NCBI GenBank assembly: GCA_030430725.1
Contig: JAUIKP010000011.1
Span: 1-18,305 of the forward strand
DNA length: 18,305 bases
Direction of reading: 5' to 3'
DNA from: Nitrospiria bacterium
GTDB taxonomy: Bacteria > Nitrospirota > Nitrospiria > Nitrospirales > UBA8639
The position numbers were made by a program, and so were the translations under genes. The notes under the pieces are model-generated. The model was given only the letters and a program-made list of their open reading frames with translations. It had not been told where the DNA came from and did not search any database. Below are positions 1 through 8,287 of this stretch, in pieces. Position 1 is the stretch's first letter. Each line of letters opens with the position of its first letter.

Positions 1-1
1 C

Positions 2-2326
2 CGGGAGCTCACTCCCCAGGTGGTCAAGATTCCCAACGGTTTCGCCATCACGGCTGAGGCCTATCGCTATGTGCTTCGTGAGGCCGGGCTCGACACCAAA
101 ATCCAACAGATCCTGGGCGACCTGGATACCGGGCATATCCCCAACCTCCGTCAACGCGGGCGACAAATCCGACAGGCGATTATTGGAGCCACACTTCCTC
201 CGGCACTGGAACAGGCCATCAAAGAGGCGTATGACCGACTGAGTACCCAATCAACCGAAGGAGCCGACGTCGCCGTACGGAGCAGCGCGACAGCGGAGGA
301 TTTACCGGATGCCAGTTTTGCCGGACAACAAGAAACCTATCTCAATGTGCAGGGCCATCAGGCCCTCCTTGAAACCTGCAAGCGATGCTTTGCGTCGTTG
401 TTCACCGACCGGGCCATTTCCTATCGAGTCGATAAAGGGTTCGACCATCTCCAAATCGCCCTGTCTATCGGCGTGCAACAAATGGTGCGTTCCGATCTGG
501 CCTCAGCTGGCGTGCTCTTCACGATTGATACGGAAACGGGATTCCCTGATGTCGTGCTGATCAACGCCTCCTACGGGCTTGGAGAAAATGTCGTGCAAGG
601 CGCCGTCAATCCTGATGAATACTATGTCTTTAAGCCCACCCTCAAGCAGGGGTTTCAGCCCATTCTTCATAAAATCGCGGGAAGCAAGGAATTCAAACTG
701 ATTTATGATATCGGGGGGAGCAAGATGGTCAAAAACGTGCCTGTTTCCCCCGATGACCGAAACCGTTTTGCCATGAACGATGAGGAAATTCTGACATTGG
801 CCCGATGGGGTTGCCTCATTGAAAACCATTACAGCGAGAAAAATGGCCGAACCTGTCCCATGGACATTGAATGGGCCAAAGACGGACAGACGGGAGAACT
901 GTTTATTGTTCAAGCCCGGCCAGAAACGGTTCAGTCCAGAAAAGATCCCGATGTGATGGAAACCTATCACCTCACCAAGCGGGGACAGATTCTCATTCAA
1001 GGCCGGAGCGTGGGAGAGAAAATCGGTCAGGGCCCGGTTCGGGTAATCACCCATGTCCAACATCTTCAAGACTTTCGAGATGGAGACGTCCTGGTTACGG
1101 ACAAAACCGATCCAGACTGGGAACCGATCATGAAAAAAGCGTCGGCCATCGTGACCAATCGAGGAGGACGAACCTGCCATGCGGCGATCGTCAGTCGGGA
1201 ACTCGGTCTTCCGGCTATCGTTGGGGCAGAGCGGGCGACCGACGCTCTCAAGAACGAGCAATCGGTGACGGTCTCCTGTGCCGAAGGTGATACCGGCTTC
1301 GTCTATGAAGGCCGGCTCCCATTTGATGTCGAACGGGTTTCTCTAAAAAATTTAGGTCATCCCCGCACCAAAGTCATGATGAATATTGGAAATCCTGAGG
1401 AAGCCTTTTCGCTTTCCGGCATTCCCAATGACGGCGTCGGGCTGGCCCGCGAGGAATTTATTATCAGCACCTTCATTAAAATCCATCCCTTGGCATTGCT
1501 GGAGTATGGCCAAATAAAGGATGCCGCCGTGAAAGCTGAGATTGATCGTCTCACCACTGCGTATCCCGACAAAATACAATACTTCATTGACAAACTCGCT
1601 CAAGGGGTCGGCATGATCGGGGCTGCGTTTTATCCAAAAGATGTCATAGTCCGGATGAGCGACTTTAAATCCAATGAATATGCAAACTTAATCGGCGGCC
1701 AGGAGTATGAACCGACCGAAGAGAATCCCATGCTCGGATTTCGTGGCGCGTCCCGCTACTACGATCCCCGCTACCGGGAGGGCTTTGCCTTGGAATGTCA
1801 GGCCATGAAAAAAGTCAGGGAGGAGATGGGGCTCACCAACGTGAAGCTTATGATTCCATTTTGCCGGACAGTTGAGGAAGGCAAAAAGGTTCTCGAGGAG
1901 ATGGACAAACACGGACTGAAGCGTGGCGACAAGAGCCTGGAAGTCTATGTGATGTGCGAAATTCCGAGTAACGTGATTCTGGCGGAAGACTTTGCCGGGA
2001 TCTTCGATGGGTTTTCCATCGGTTCCAATGATCTGACCCAACTGGTGCTTGGCGTGGACCGGGATTCAGAAATCGTGTCCCATGTGTTTGATGAACGTAA
2101 TTCCGCAGTCAAAACATTCATCGCCCAGGTCATAAAGGTCGCGAAAACCAAAGGGCGGAAGATCGGCATCTGCGGCCAGGCCCCCAGTGACTATCCCGAG
2201 TTTGCGCAGTTCCTTGTGGAGCAGGGCATCGACAGCATCTCCCTGAATCCCGATGCCGTCCTCAAAACCACCCTCACAATTCTGGAAATGGAACAGACCT
2301 TAGAGAAGCGTTCTGAAAAAAGGTAA
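2..2326 (+). CDS. ppsA: Phosphoenolpyruvate synthase, 5' end cut by window edge
   Basis: PEP synthase (pyruvate, water dikinase) makes phosphoenolpyruvate from pyruvate and ATP, releasing AMP and phosphate, for gluconeogenesis. The reading frame is open to the first base of the window (codons from position 2 read R-E-L-T-P-Q before V-V-K-I-P-N-G-F-A). The GTG at 20 is therefore an internal valine, and about 30-40 N-terminal residues lie outside. Domains follow the E. coli PpsA order: the N-terminal ATP-binding domain (VRSSATAEDLPDASFAGQQE), then the swivelling phosphohistidine domain with GGRTCHAA (catalytic His codon 1178-1180), then the PEP/pyruvate TIM-barrel with FRGASRYY, MCEIPSNV, IGSNDLTQL and the C-terminal active-site Cys in GICGQ (codon 2171-2173). 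All key residues are intact. No partner gene is seen upstream. A 7-bp hairpin lies just downstream. Confidence 0.97.
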   Translation, partial: RELTPQVVKIPNGFAITAEAYRYVLREAGLDTKIQQILGDLDTGHIPNLRQRGRQIRQAIIGATLPPALEQAIKEAYDRLSTQSTEGADVAVRSSATAEDLPDASFAGQQETYLNVQGHQALLETCKRCFASLFTDRAISYRVDKGFDHLQIALSIGVQQMVRSDLASAGVLFTIDTETGFPDVVLINASYGLGENVVQGAVNPDEYYVFKPTLKQGFQPILHKIAGSKEFKLIYDIGGSKMVKNVPVSPDDRNRFAMNDEEILTLARWGCLIENHYSEKNGRTCPMDIEWAKDGQTGELFIVQARPETVQSRKDPDVMETYHLTKRGQILIQGRSVGEKIGQGPVRVITHVQHLQDFRDGDVLVTDKTDPDWEPIMKKASAIVTNRGGRTCHAAIVSRELGLPAIVGAERATDALKNEQSVTVSCAEGDTGFVYEGRLPFDVERVSLKNLGHPRTKVMMNIGNPEEAFSLSGIPNDGVGLAREEFIISTFIKIHPLALLEYGQIKDAAVKAEIDRLTTAYPDKIQYFIDKLAQGVGMIGAAFYPKDVIVRMSDFKSNEYANLIGGQEYEPTEENPMLGFRGASRYYDPRYREGFALECQAMKKVREEMGLTNVKLMIPFCRTVEEGKKVLEEMDKHGLKRGDKSLEVYVMCEIPSNVILAEDFAGIFDGFSIGSNDLTQLVLGVDRDSEIVSHVFDERNSAVKTFIAQVIKVAKTKGRKIGICGQAPSDYPEFAQFLVEQGIDSISLNPDAVLKTTLTILEMEQTLEKRSEKR

Positions 2327-2352
2327 GGCCTTGTCCTTTACTATGATCCGTA

Positions 2353-2369
2353 AATTCCCGACGGGAATT
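2353..2369. other. Perfect short inverted repeat after ppsA
   Basis: AATTCCC and GGGAATT form a 7-bp stem around a GAC loop, 27 bases after the ppsA stop codon. No run of T follows, so it is not a classical intrinsic terminator. It might stabilise the 3' end of the mRNA. The rest of 2327-2533 holds no convincing gene. Confidence 0.3.
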
Positions 2370-2533
2370 CGCTTCATCGATTCCACTCGCTCATCGGTGG
2401 GCTCGGCAGTTTTCCCCGAAACGGATGACGGGCTTCGGTATTCCAACTTCCGGGATCATCCGAAAAAGTTAACCACGGACGGGGTTACCACTCTCTCACG
2501 TACCGACTCAAAGAGAAAGGAGCCATAGACACC

Positions 2534-2848
2534 ATGTCGCATCCTGAATATATGACAATGACCGAGGCGTTAAAGGGATTAAGAAGCCGGGGCTACACCA
2601 CCAACCTTGCCTTTCTTCACCATGCCTTTTGTGCTGTCGAAAGCGGAAAGACATTCAAACCGGAAGAACTCACAATTCGTGAGCATCATCGGTTTGAAGG
2701 GGTCAGTGATCCCGATGATGAGTCGGTGGTGTATGCCATCGAAACCCATGACGGTCTGCGAGGAACCATCGTCGATGCCTATGGCATTTACGCTAATTCC
2801 GAACTTGAGGCGTTTTTGGAAAAGGTCGACATGCGAGAAGAACGGTAA
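2534..2848 (+). CDS. Small conserved protein of the family often labelled 'phosphoribosylpyrophosphate synthetase' (misnomer)
   Basis: This 104-residue soluble protein has no signal peptide or membrane segment. It matches in outline a roughly 100-residue conserved family that I recall from Bacteroidetes and other bacteria. Shared features are an N-terminal EALKGLRSRGYTTN-like helix, a middle EELTIREHHRFEGVSDPDDES stretch split here as H-H-R-F-E-G and S-D-P-D-D-E-S, then V-V-Y-A-I and G-T-I-V-D-A-Y-G-I-Y near the C-terminus. Databases often call the family PRPP synthetase, but it is far too short for that enzyme and lacks its domains, so no enzymatic role should be assumed. AAAGGAG at 2516-2522 precedes the ATG by 11 bases. 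It lies 207 bases after ppsA, so co-transcription is possible but not shown. Confidence 0.75.
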   Translation: MSHPEYMTMTEALKGLRSRGYTTNLAFLHHAFCAVESGKTFKPEELTIREHHRFEGVSDPDDESVVYAIETHDGLRGTIVDAYGIYANSELEAFLEKVDMREER

Positions 2849-3243
2849 CCGTTTGTGCGAGGAGAATGACCGGCCCATTCGAACTTCTTTCGGGTGAATC
2901 ACTTGGCCTTCCGCCGTAATTCCCTTCGGTTAAAAGGTCCGGGTGTAGAGTAGTGCCACATTTTTCCTATTTTTTATGATCCCTCTCTCCATCATCAATC
3001 TGCTCTGTCTGCCTGATCGTTAAGAATGCCCTCCTCCAACCTGAGGTTCTGTTTCTTGAATTTCCATATGGTCCACAATCTCAATCAGAATCCTATTCGG
3101 CTTTGGCATCGAGATTGCTCAATTTTGATGTTCATCCCGAGGACATGAAAAGATGGTTGCCCTTCTCAGGAGTGTCAACTCACATTGACAAAAGGCTTGG
3201 GCATCTATTTCCAGACTCGTCCGGGAGGAGCCATTCAGATTCA
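2849..3243. other. Intergenic stretch with no recognised feature
   Basis: This stretch lies between converging genes (the small protein on plus, the cupin on minus). I found no frame with convincing coding character, no RNA gene and no clear intrinsic terminator. An imperfect ATTC/GAAT pairing around 2877-2899 is too weak to call. Confidence 0.4.
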
Positions 3244-3567
3244 TTAGGTGACGGGATCGTATATCATTAAGATTGTCACTCCATCCTCCGTAGTCATCGG
3301 AGGGACATCACTGTGGGCAGGTATCATTCGATAACAGCCCTGGCCAAAAAGCTTGCCATCCGATTCATACTGCCCCTTCAGGATATAATGTTGGACGATC
3401 CCGCGATGCCCGTGGGGGATAATCTCGCCTCCGGGTGGAATTCGTACGAGCATGGCTCTGGCTCCCGTCGATGGATCATCACGCAACATTTTTCCGTCGG
3501 CCGGACCGGGAAATCCCCGAATTTCGGCCCAATTGATGTAATCAGTATGATGAATGATTTCTTTCAT
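3244..3567 (-). CDS. Single-domain cupin protein (ChrR-like fold)
   Basis: This 107-residue protein has one beta-barrel cupin domain. Cupin motif 1 reads P-P-G-G-E-I-I-P-H-G-H (residues 44-54) and continues Q-H-Y-I-L-K-G, so His52, His54 and either Gln59 or His60 would hold the metal. The usual motif-1 glutamate is replaced. Motif 2 is G-C-Y-R-M-I-P-A-H, with His85 as the last ligand. Cupins of this size act as metal-dependent oxygenases, isomerases or ligand-sensing domains, and nothing here decides between them. GGAGGG (complement of 3574-3579) sits 6 bases before the ATG, which supports the start. The gene stands alone, 850 bases from its minus-strand neighbour. Confidence 0.85.
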   Translation of the reverse strand: MKEIIHHTDYINWAEIRGFPGPADGKMLRDDPSTGARAMLVRIPPGGEIIPHGHRGIVQHYILKGQYESDGKLFGQGCYRMIPAHSDVPPMTTEDGVTILMIYDPVT

Positions 3568-4417
3568 GAATGACCCTCCACAATATTTTTTTCATCTTCT
3601 ATGAAATAAACATACCCGAATATCCCCCGGAATTCTGTCAATCTCATCTCTCTACGTCCTCCGGCTCTGGCCCCGGTATCCCCGAGAGGCGGAATCATTT
3701 TCCGAATACTATCCGAAGTCGAATCTATCGCCGATGCCGGTTGCATGAGCCCCAAGGTCGTGGGGAGATACGGTTTTCTTCCTCTCCATCAATCGGACCT
3801 GGAAGACATCGACACATGCGATAGGTCATGGTCATCCTCTATTCTACAAGAAACTCTGCGCCTTGGCTCAACCCCGCCACCTCCTATAAGAGAGAGATCA
3901 TGGCGAGTGACATTGGACGCCATTCCCATCAGCTCATTCAACTTTTCCCTGGTGGGTCTGTTGAAAAAAGCCGCCAGCGGCGTTCTCGCCATTTTCCCGT
4001 GCTCACGTACGAAACGTACGCTCCGCGCGTAAAAACGGCTGCGGCCTTGCTGGACGGACTTTTTTGAACCGACCCGTAGCCTTTGATGAGGAATCTCATC
4101 CTGCGCAAATTTGCCCTTGAACATCCTTATTATTCAACACTCCCCTGGTAAATCCGCTGGAGTCAACGAAAACGGCTATTTGCCGGTCCCCTCAGTCATA
4201 ACGCCTTAGAGGTGAGGAATTTCGATCGGCGAGATTGCGGCCCAGAAGAAATTGTGTGTATACCCGTTGAAAGGCAGATAGACGATCAGCGCGGACTGGC
4301 CGGACATGCTTCCTTCCCGTTTTCCGCTTGATGTGCGAAAGAATTATTGTAATCGGCTTCGCTCGCCTTCGGTACCGTAGGAGCACCTAAGCGTATTAGC
4401 ACCGACGACATACTCAC
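3568..4417. other. 850-base gene-poor stretch holding repeat copy A
   Basis: Apart from the 111-bp repeat at 3959-4069, I see no supported gene. Frames of 60-110 codons exist on both strands, but they lack ribosome sites and recognisable motifs, and one of them is simply the repeat read through. A small perfect hairpin, GATGAG-GAAT-CTCATC, lies at 4085-4100 just beyond the repeat. The 4100-4400 part could be remnant DNA, but I cannot assign it. Confidence 0.5.
3959..4069. repeat. 111-bp palindromic intergenic repeat, copy A
   Basis: It begins TGTTGAAAAAAGCCG and ends GGACTTTTTTGAAC, so its two ends are imperfect inverted repeats of about 20 bases. The first arm carries a GCCGC-CA-GCGGC fold and GGCG-TTCT-CGCC, and the middle contains CGTACG-AAA-CGTACG. 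Copy B at 17637-17747 aligns along all 111 bases without gaps, with 24 mismatches (about 78% identity). The A run and facing T run at its ends would let the folded RNA act as a terminator in either direction. It lies between the hydrolase stop and the cupin start, both on the minus strand. This resembles a REP/MITE-type element without coding capacity. Confidence 0.85.
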
Positions 4418-6454
4418 CTAAATAAAATCGCGGGGAATGGTAGTATCCCAGCTTTGGCAATAGACGCGCTTATCCCCTTCGTAGGCATCCAGGTCGGCGA
4501 GAAGATGAAAGTGGGTGGGAGAAGAAGTGAGGACGGTGCGGGTGATGGTCTTGACTGCCCAGTCTTTCCGTTTGAAACCACGAACACACCAGGTCTCCCC
4601 TTTCACGGATGAGAAATCATCCGCCTGATAGGAATATGTTTCCACCGTTTTGTTTTGTACCTCCAGGTCAATATCATTCAGACGGTACACGCCTTTGTCG
4701 TTGATGACTTCCAAGGTCGATTCATCCTTCGCCAAATCCCGAATGACCCGCCAATTGTGATATTCCGGCTCGATAAGCGTCTTCGCAAGAGGGCGCGCAC
4801 CTTCCGGGGCTTCAAAGGCAGGAAGTTGTGCATCCAATTTTTCCGACTGTCGTATGGGTAAAGACACACTACTGGCCCCGGTATAGATGGTGAGCCGGAC
4901 AGGTTCGGGAGGTGGCCAGGCCAGAGGCCAGTACGATGTGGATAGTGAGAGGCGCAGACGGTGCCCTTTCGGGAAAACTTGTCCGACGTGATTGAGCTGC
5001 ACCCGAACCCGATACCGGTCCTCCGGCTTCACGTACTCGGGATGTTCACTGCCGTTTCGATGCGTCAGATTGAGCAACCCGTAGGTCACCCGGGTCGCCT
5101 TATCATCCTCTGCCACATCGGATAGACGCACCGCCACCATAGCAATGGGTGTATTGGCCTGCAGGTCAAGCTCTACCACAGGCGCCCCCAGGATCTCTAT
5201 GGTCTCTTCCAGAAAGGCACTGTCAAACACCAGAGCCCCCCCATCTTCTTCCCGTTGATCATGGGCCAAGTCTGGGCCCGCCGCATAGGAACACCATTTC
5301 CCGGCGAATAATCCCACACTCAGCGGAGACTGAATCCTGAGAGGATTCTCCGGAACAGGCTCCTCATCAGGCTCTCCTATTCTCCCAACCGCCAGAGGAT
5401 ATTTTCGAGGAACAATGGAAGGGGAAGGCCAGGTAGACTCGCCAATCCAGCGTCCCGGTCGCTCATCATAATAGGTCGTGGGAGGAACGCTTTCCTGCAT
5501 CCAAACCCGCAGCATCGGCTCCTCCATCATGCCCGTTTCGATCTCTTTCAGCCATTGATCCCACCAGCGTAAAGACTCTTGAAGGAATCCGATGGCAGGA
5601 CCCGGTATTCCTAAATGAGGATATTTGTGGCTCCATGGACCAATCAGGCCTCTTCGCGGAACCTTCAGACCGGCCAACAGCCGAAACACCGCATTGGAAT
5701 ATCCGTCCGCCCACCCGCTGACGGCCATCACCGGACAGGTGATCGCCGAAAAATCTTCACAAATCGATCCCTGCTTCCAGTAGTCATCGCGCCGCTGATG
5801 TCGCAGCCAGGTCTCCAGCCAGAGGCCGCTCCCCTTGAGCCGCTCTATCCAGAGTTCTCTCCACCGTTCTCCGACCACTAAAGGATCGGGGGGGCAGGCG
5901 TTATAAGCGAACATCGTAGACGCCCAGGAAAGATTATCTCCCAAAAGACACCCGCCCATATGATGAATGTCATCGGCATAGCGATCATCGGTGGAACATA
6001 CGGTAATAATGGCTTTCAGTTCCGGCGGGCGATAGGCGGCAATCTGCAACCCATTGAATCCGCCCCAGGAAATTCCCATCATGCCTACAGCCCCCGTGCA
6101 CCAGGGTTGCTGAGCGATCCATCGGATCACTTCTATGCCATCCAGCTGTTCCTGCTCCAAATACTCGTCGGTCAACACCCCTTCGGAGTCCCCGCTTCCC
6201 CGCAAATCCACGCGCACGCAGGCATAGCCATGGCCCGCAAAATACGGATGGGTAATGGAATCGCGATAAGCCGTCCCATCACGCTTCCGATAGGGGATAT
6301 ATTCCAAAATCCCCGGCACCGGCTTCTCCTCGGCACTCTCCGGCAGCCAGATGCGCGCCGCCAGGCGAACCCCATCGGGCATGGGAATCCAGGCGTTTTC
6401 AATCTCACGAATTTGATAGCGGAAGGACGTGACGGTTTTCAACGCGACTGTCAT
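4418..6454 (-). CDS. CocE/NonD family hydrolase (X-Pro dipeptidyl-peptidase S15-type)
   Basis: This 678-residue alpha/beta hydrolase comes from the family containing cocaine esterase and X-prolyl dipeptidyl peptidase, which cleave ester or amide bonds with a Ser-Asp-His triad. The nucleophile elbow is G-I-S-W-G-G (Ser129), the acid is in S-G-W-A-D (Asp250) and the histidine is in G-P-W-S-H (His276). R-V-D-L-R-G-S-G-D-S-E-G at 81-92 is typical of the family. The second half, from about residue 340, is the jelly-roll PepX C-terminal domain. No signal peptide is seen, so it is probably cytoplasmic. The ATG at 6454 has no good ribosome site (GATCCTTC precedes it), so the start is uncertain by some residues. 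It lies 32 bases after the ATP-grasp gene and is probably co-transcribed and coupled to it. Substrate unknown. Confidence 0.92.
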   Translation of the reverse strand: MTVALKTVTSFRYQIREIENAWIPMPDGVRLAARIWLPESAEEKPVPGILEYIPYRKRDGTAYRDSITHPYFAGHGYACVRVDLRGSGDSEGVLTDEYLEQEQLDGIEVIRWIAQQPWCTGAVGMMGISWGGFNGLQIAAYRPPELKAIITVCSTDDRYADDIHHMGGCLLGDNLSWASTMFAYNACPPDPLVVGERWRELWIERLKGSGLWLETWLRHQRRDDYWKQGSICEDFSAITCPVMAVSGWADGYSNAVFRLLAGLKVPRRGLIGPWSHKYPHLGIPGPAIGFLQESLRWWDQWLKEIETGMMEEPMLRVWMQESVPPTTYYDERPGRWIGESTWPSPSIVPRKYPLAVGRIGEPDEEPVPENPLRIQSPLSVGLFAGKWCSYAAGPDLAHDQREEDGGALVFDSAFLEETIEILGAPVVELDLQANTPIAMVAVRLSDVAEDDKATRVTYGLLNLTHRNGSEHPEYVKPEDRYRVRVQLNHVGQVFPKGHRLRLSLSTSYWPLAWPPPEPVRLTIYTGASSVSLPIRQSEKLDAQLPAFEAPEGARPLAKTLIEPEYHNWRVIRDLAKDESTLEVINDKGVYRLNDIDLEVQNKTVETYSYQADDFSSVKGETWCVRGFKRKDWAVKTITRTVLTSSPTHFHLLADLDAYEGDKRVYCQSWDTTIPRDFI

Positions 6455-6486
6455 GAAGGATCAAAGGAGGCGGTTGTGCCTCCAAC

Positions 6487-7770
6487 CTAAGAGGGAGAAT
6501 ATTCGAATTGCAAATATTCCTGACATATTCGAGAACGCTCCAGGAGCTCATGCTCATTCGCTGCCCCCAGACAGACATAGCCTAATTCATAACTATAGCT
6601 TTCCTGGTTAAGCAACTCTGACAGTCGCATTCCTTCCTTTACATGAATATTGACGAGGGTCCCGGGAAACCGGTCTTTCACCAGTTGAATCTCTTTTTCA
6701 CCTGGAACATGCTTCAGGACCGCATCTGCATGAGCACGAAGAAAAATTTTCCCCGCACACCCCCACTCTCCCTGTCTATGCGGGAATTCAGGTCTCTTGC
6801 CAAGTGCCAGATCAATCATGACCTCATGATGAGATGCGCCGTCGACCTTTCGAAAAACATCGCAATGCGATTGAGAGATACGAGGATTGATTTCCAGCAG
6901 CCAGGTACGGTCATGGGGTTCATCGTAAAAGAACTCCATGTTGAAGGGAGCCTGGTCATACTTCAGATGCGTCATAATTTTCTGAGCTATGTGCACCATC
7001 CGGTTTAGTATACGTTTGGGCAATTGCGAGGGATATTGATATCGGGCAAATGTTGAGCGATTGGGCTCCCTGATGGAATCAATCACACCATAGACCGTTA
7101 CTTCCCCCTGATACACATATCCTTCAAGCGTGCATTGCCGTCCTGAAACAATGGATTCAGCGATACACCAGTCCCCACCAATACCCGCAACAGATGGAGG
7201 CAAAACAACCTGGTCGAGAAAATAATTGAAGGGCTCGGCAAAGTGGGAAATTTTTCGCTGGATGATCTCAATGGCTTTCTCAAATTCCTTGTCATTATGA
7301 ATACGGAATCCCAATTGCGAGGCAAACGCTTTAACCGGCTTCATCCAACATGGAAAAGCCAAATCGACCATGGACCGTGGATTGGTCTCAAACGGGTTGA
7401 CCGCACAGAATTTCGGGATGTCCGTGAGTACCTGTTTTTGTTCCACCCGGCTCCAATACTTGTGTTCACATTTCAACACACTCTCAAATGTCGGACCCGG
7501 CAATCCCAACTTCTGATTCAGAAACGGGACGAGGCAGGTCGTGGGAAAATCCCAATATCCCACAATTCCATCAATGGTCCCCGCAAACTGCTTCAGCTTT
7601 TTTTCGGCGGTTCCAAGCAATTCAGCGGGATCGTAGTGTTCCCGCCTCTTCACCTCCTGAACCGATAGCAGGGAATGAAATTCATAGGATTTGTGCGACC
7701 CGATCGGCTTGAGCAGGGCCAGGTTAAACTCATCCAGCCCGACAACAAAAATATTTTTGGACATCGACAT
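6487..7770 (-). CDS. ATP-grasp carboxylate-amine/thiol ligase-like protein
   Basis: This 427-residue protein contains an ATP-grasp domain. Such enzymes activate a carboxylate as an acyl phosphate and join it to an amine, thiol or similar nucleophile. An N-terminal pre-ATP-grasp region ends at G-L-P-G-P-T-F-E-S-V (about residues 89-98), followed by the lid region starting near W-M-K-P-V-K-A (Lys144, a likely ATP contact) and L-E-G-Y-V (Glu216). The metal-binding elements are F-N-M-E-F (Glu279) and L-L-E-I-N-P-R (Glu293, Asn295, Arg297). This is closest to the carbamoyl-phosphate synthase/D-Ala ligase-like branch. About 100 C-terminal residues form an additional domain. The gene leads a two-gene unit with the CocE-type hydrolase. 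The start is weakly supported (a GGA just upstream), and the ATG 6 bases further in could be used. The substrate cannot be read from the sequence. Confidence 0.88.
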   Translation of the reverse strand: MSMSKNIFVVGLDEFNLALLKPIGSHKSYEFHSLLSVQEVKRREHYDPAELLGTAEKKLKQFAGTIDGIVGYWDFPTTCLVPFLNQKLGLPGPTFESVLKCEHKYWSRVEQKQVLTDIPKFCAVNPFETNPRSMVDLAFPCWMKPVKAFASQLGFRIHNDKEFEKAIEIIQRKISHFAEPFNYFLDQVVLPPSVAGIGGDWCIAESIVSGRQCTLEGYVYQGEVTVYGVIDSIREPNRSTFARYQYPSQLPKRILNRMVHIAQKIMTHLKYDQAPFNMEFFYDEPHDRTWLLEINPRISQSHCDVFRKVDGASHHEVMIDLALGKRPEFPHRQGEWGCAGKIFLRAHADAVLKHVPGEKEIQLVKDRFPGTLVNIHVKEGMRLSELLNQESYSYELGYVCLGAANEHELLERSRICQEYLQFEYSPS

Positions 7771-8000
7771 TTTTTCCGGGAGCGCATGATAGGGTTAATA
7801 GCCGACAAGTCTTTGGAACACCTATCGCTCTTTCCCCCAGCAAAGTTCAAAAGGACCTTAAACCTGATAGAGCCAGACATTTCATGGGGCTAAAATTCGA
7901 TAATACCTAATTATTCAGGCGTGTTGCCATCAGTCCAGACCCAACCCACCAGGGAGTGCCCTTGAACCATCCGAAATCCTTTCAAATGCATTTTAAAGTC

Positions 8001-8048
8001 ACTTTATAGTAACTACTTTACTTTAGTAACTAGTTACTTATCTTAACT
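8001..8048 (+). promoter_or_regulatory. Predicted HxlR-type operator, copy 1
   Basis: This 48-bp sequence matches 9960-10007 at 44 of 48 positions. It contains AGTAACTA (8008-8015), a 14-bp perfect palindrome AGTAACTAGTTACT (8025-8038) and TACT-N7-AGTA (8014-8028). The 8008-8015 half-site also pairs with TAGTTACT at 8031-8038. From memory, TACT-N7-AGTA is the arrangement bound by the HxlR-family repressor YodB of Bacillus. The segment ends 50 bases before the zinc-ribbon ATG. Regulation by the HxlR protein encoded 1.5 kb away is inference, since no such gene adjoins this copy. Confidence 0.7.
8017..8044 (+). promoter_or_regulatory. Candidate promoter of zinc-ribbon gene 1
   Basis: TTTACT (8017-8022) and TATCTT (8039-8044), 16 bases apart, resemble -35 and -10 hexamers. 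The same pair in the same spacing occurs in operator copy 2. The 14-bp palindrome fills the spacer, the usual place for a repressor to block RNA polymerase. The hexamers are only 4 of 6 matches each, so this is tentative. Confidence 0.4.
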
Positions 8049-8098
8049 TATAAGAAGATCGAGGTAAAAATATTGATCATTTAATTGAAGGTGACAAA

Positions 8099-8287
8099 AT
8101 GGGAGAATGCGAACGCTGCGGAGGATTCATGGTGAGAGACAGTGTTTTTAACGTGGACGGGCAATTTCTAGAAATTGAAATGGGAAGGTGCCTTAATTGC
8201 GGGCATGTCGTTGATCTCACTCTGCTGAAAACCCGTCAAATGGAAAAGAGTCGCCGGACAGCTAAGGAAGAAGAGGTGCTGGTCTAA
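8099..8287 (+). CDS. Small zinc-ribbon protein, paralogue 1
   Basis: This 62-residue protein has two Cys pairs, C-E-R-C near the N-terminus and C-L-N-C about 24 residues later, a classic four-cysteine zinc-ribbon spacing. Between them lies R-D-S-V-F-N-V-D-G-Q-F, and a charged tail (KSRRTAKEEE) follows. The layout recalls YgiT/MqsA-type N-terminal zinc fingers without the helix-turn-helix part. It shares 27 of 46 aligned residues with the protein at 10059-10286. The function is unknown. Zinc-ribbon proteins this small may bind nucleic acid, hold zinc or react with thiol-active compounds. Shine-Dalgarno GAAGGTG lies 5 bases upstream. It is probably controlled by the operator 50 bases before the start. 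Confidence 0.85.
   Translation: MGECERCGGFMVRDSVFNVDGQFLEIEMGRCLNCGHVVDLTLLKTRQMEKSRRTAKEEEVLV

Larger units (their letters stand above)
7771..8098. other. Divergent intergenic region between the ATP-grasp gene and zinc-ribbon gene 1
   Basis: The half near the ATP-grasp gene shows no recognisable element. The AT-rich half (8001-8098) carries operator copy 1, a probable promoter and the ribosome site of the zinc-ribbon gene (GAAGGTG at 8087-8093, 5 bases before its ATG). Confidence 0.6.

Noticed and set aside
503..1261. 252-codon open frame on the minus strand
   Set aside because: It lies entirely inside the intact PEP synthase gene, has no recognisable domain, and mirrors the codon bias of the plus-strand gene.
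2331..2528. 65-codon frame after ppsA starting with TTG
   Set aside because: No ribosome site, no known motif, unusual composition, and it overlaps a hairpin. More likely an untranslated spacer.
3959..4069. Insertion sequence
   Set aside because: Inverted ends are present but the element is only 111 bp, with no transposase and no clear target duplication next to either copy. At most it is a non-autonomous element.
3789..4124. 111-codon minus-strand frame between cupin and hydrolase genes
   Set aside because: Most of it is the 111-bp repeat read as codons. Such reading frames arise from repeats and show no protein-like conservation or ribosome site.
5960..6490. 176-codon open frame on the plus strand
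   Set aside because: Antisense to the intact hydrolase gene and without any motif. Pro/His-rich composition is typical of a shadow frame.
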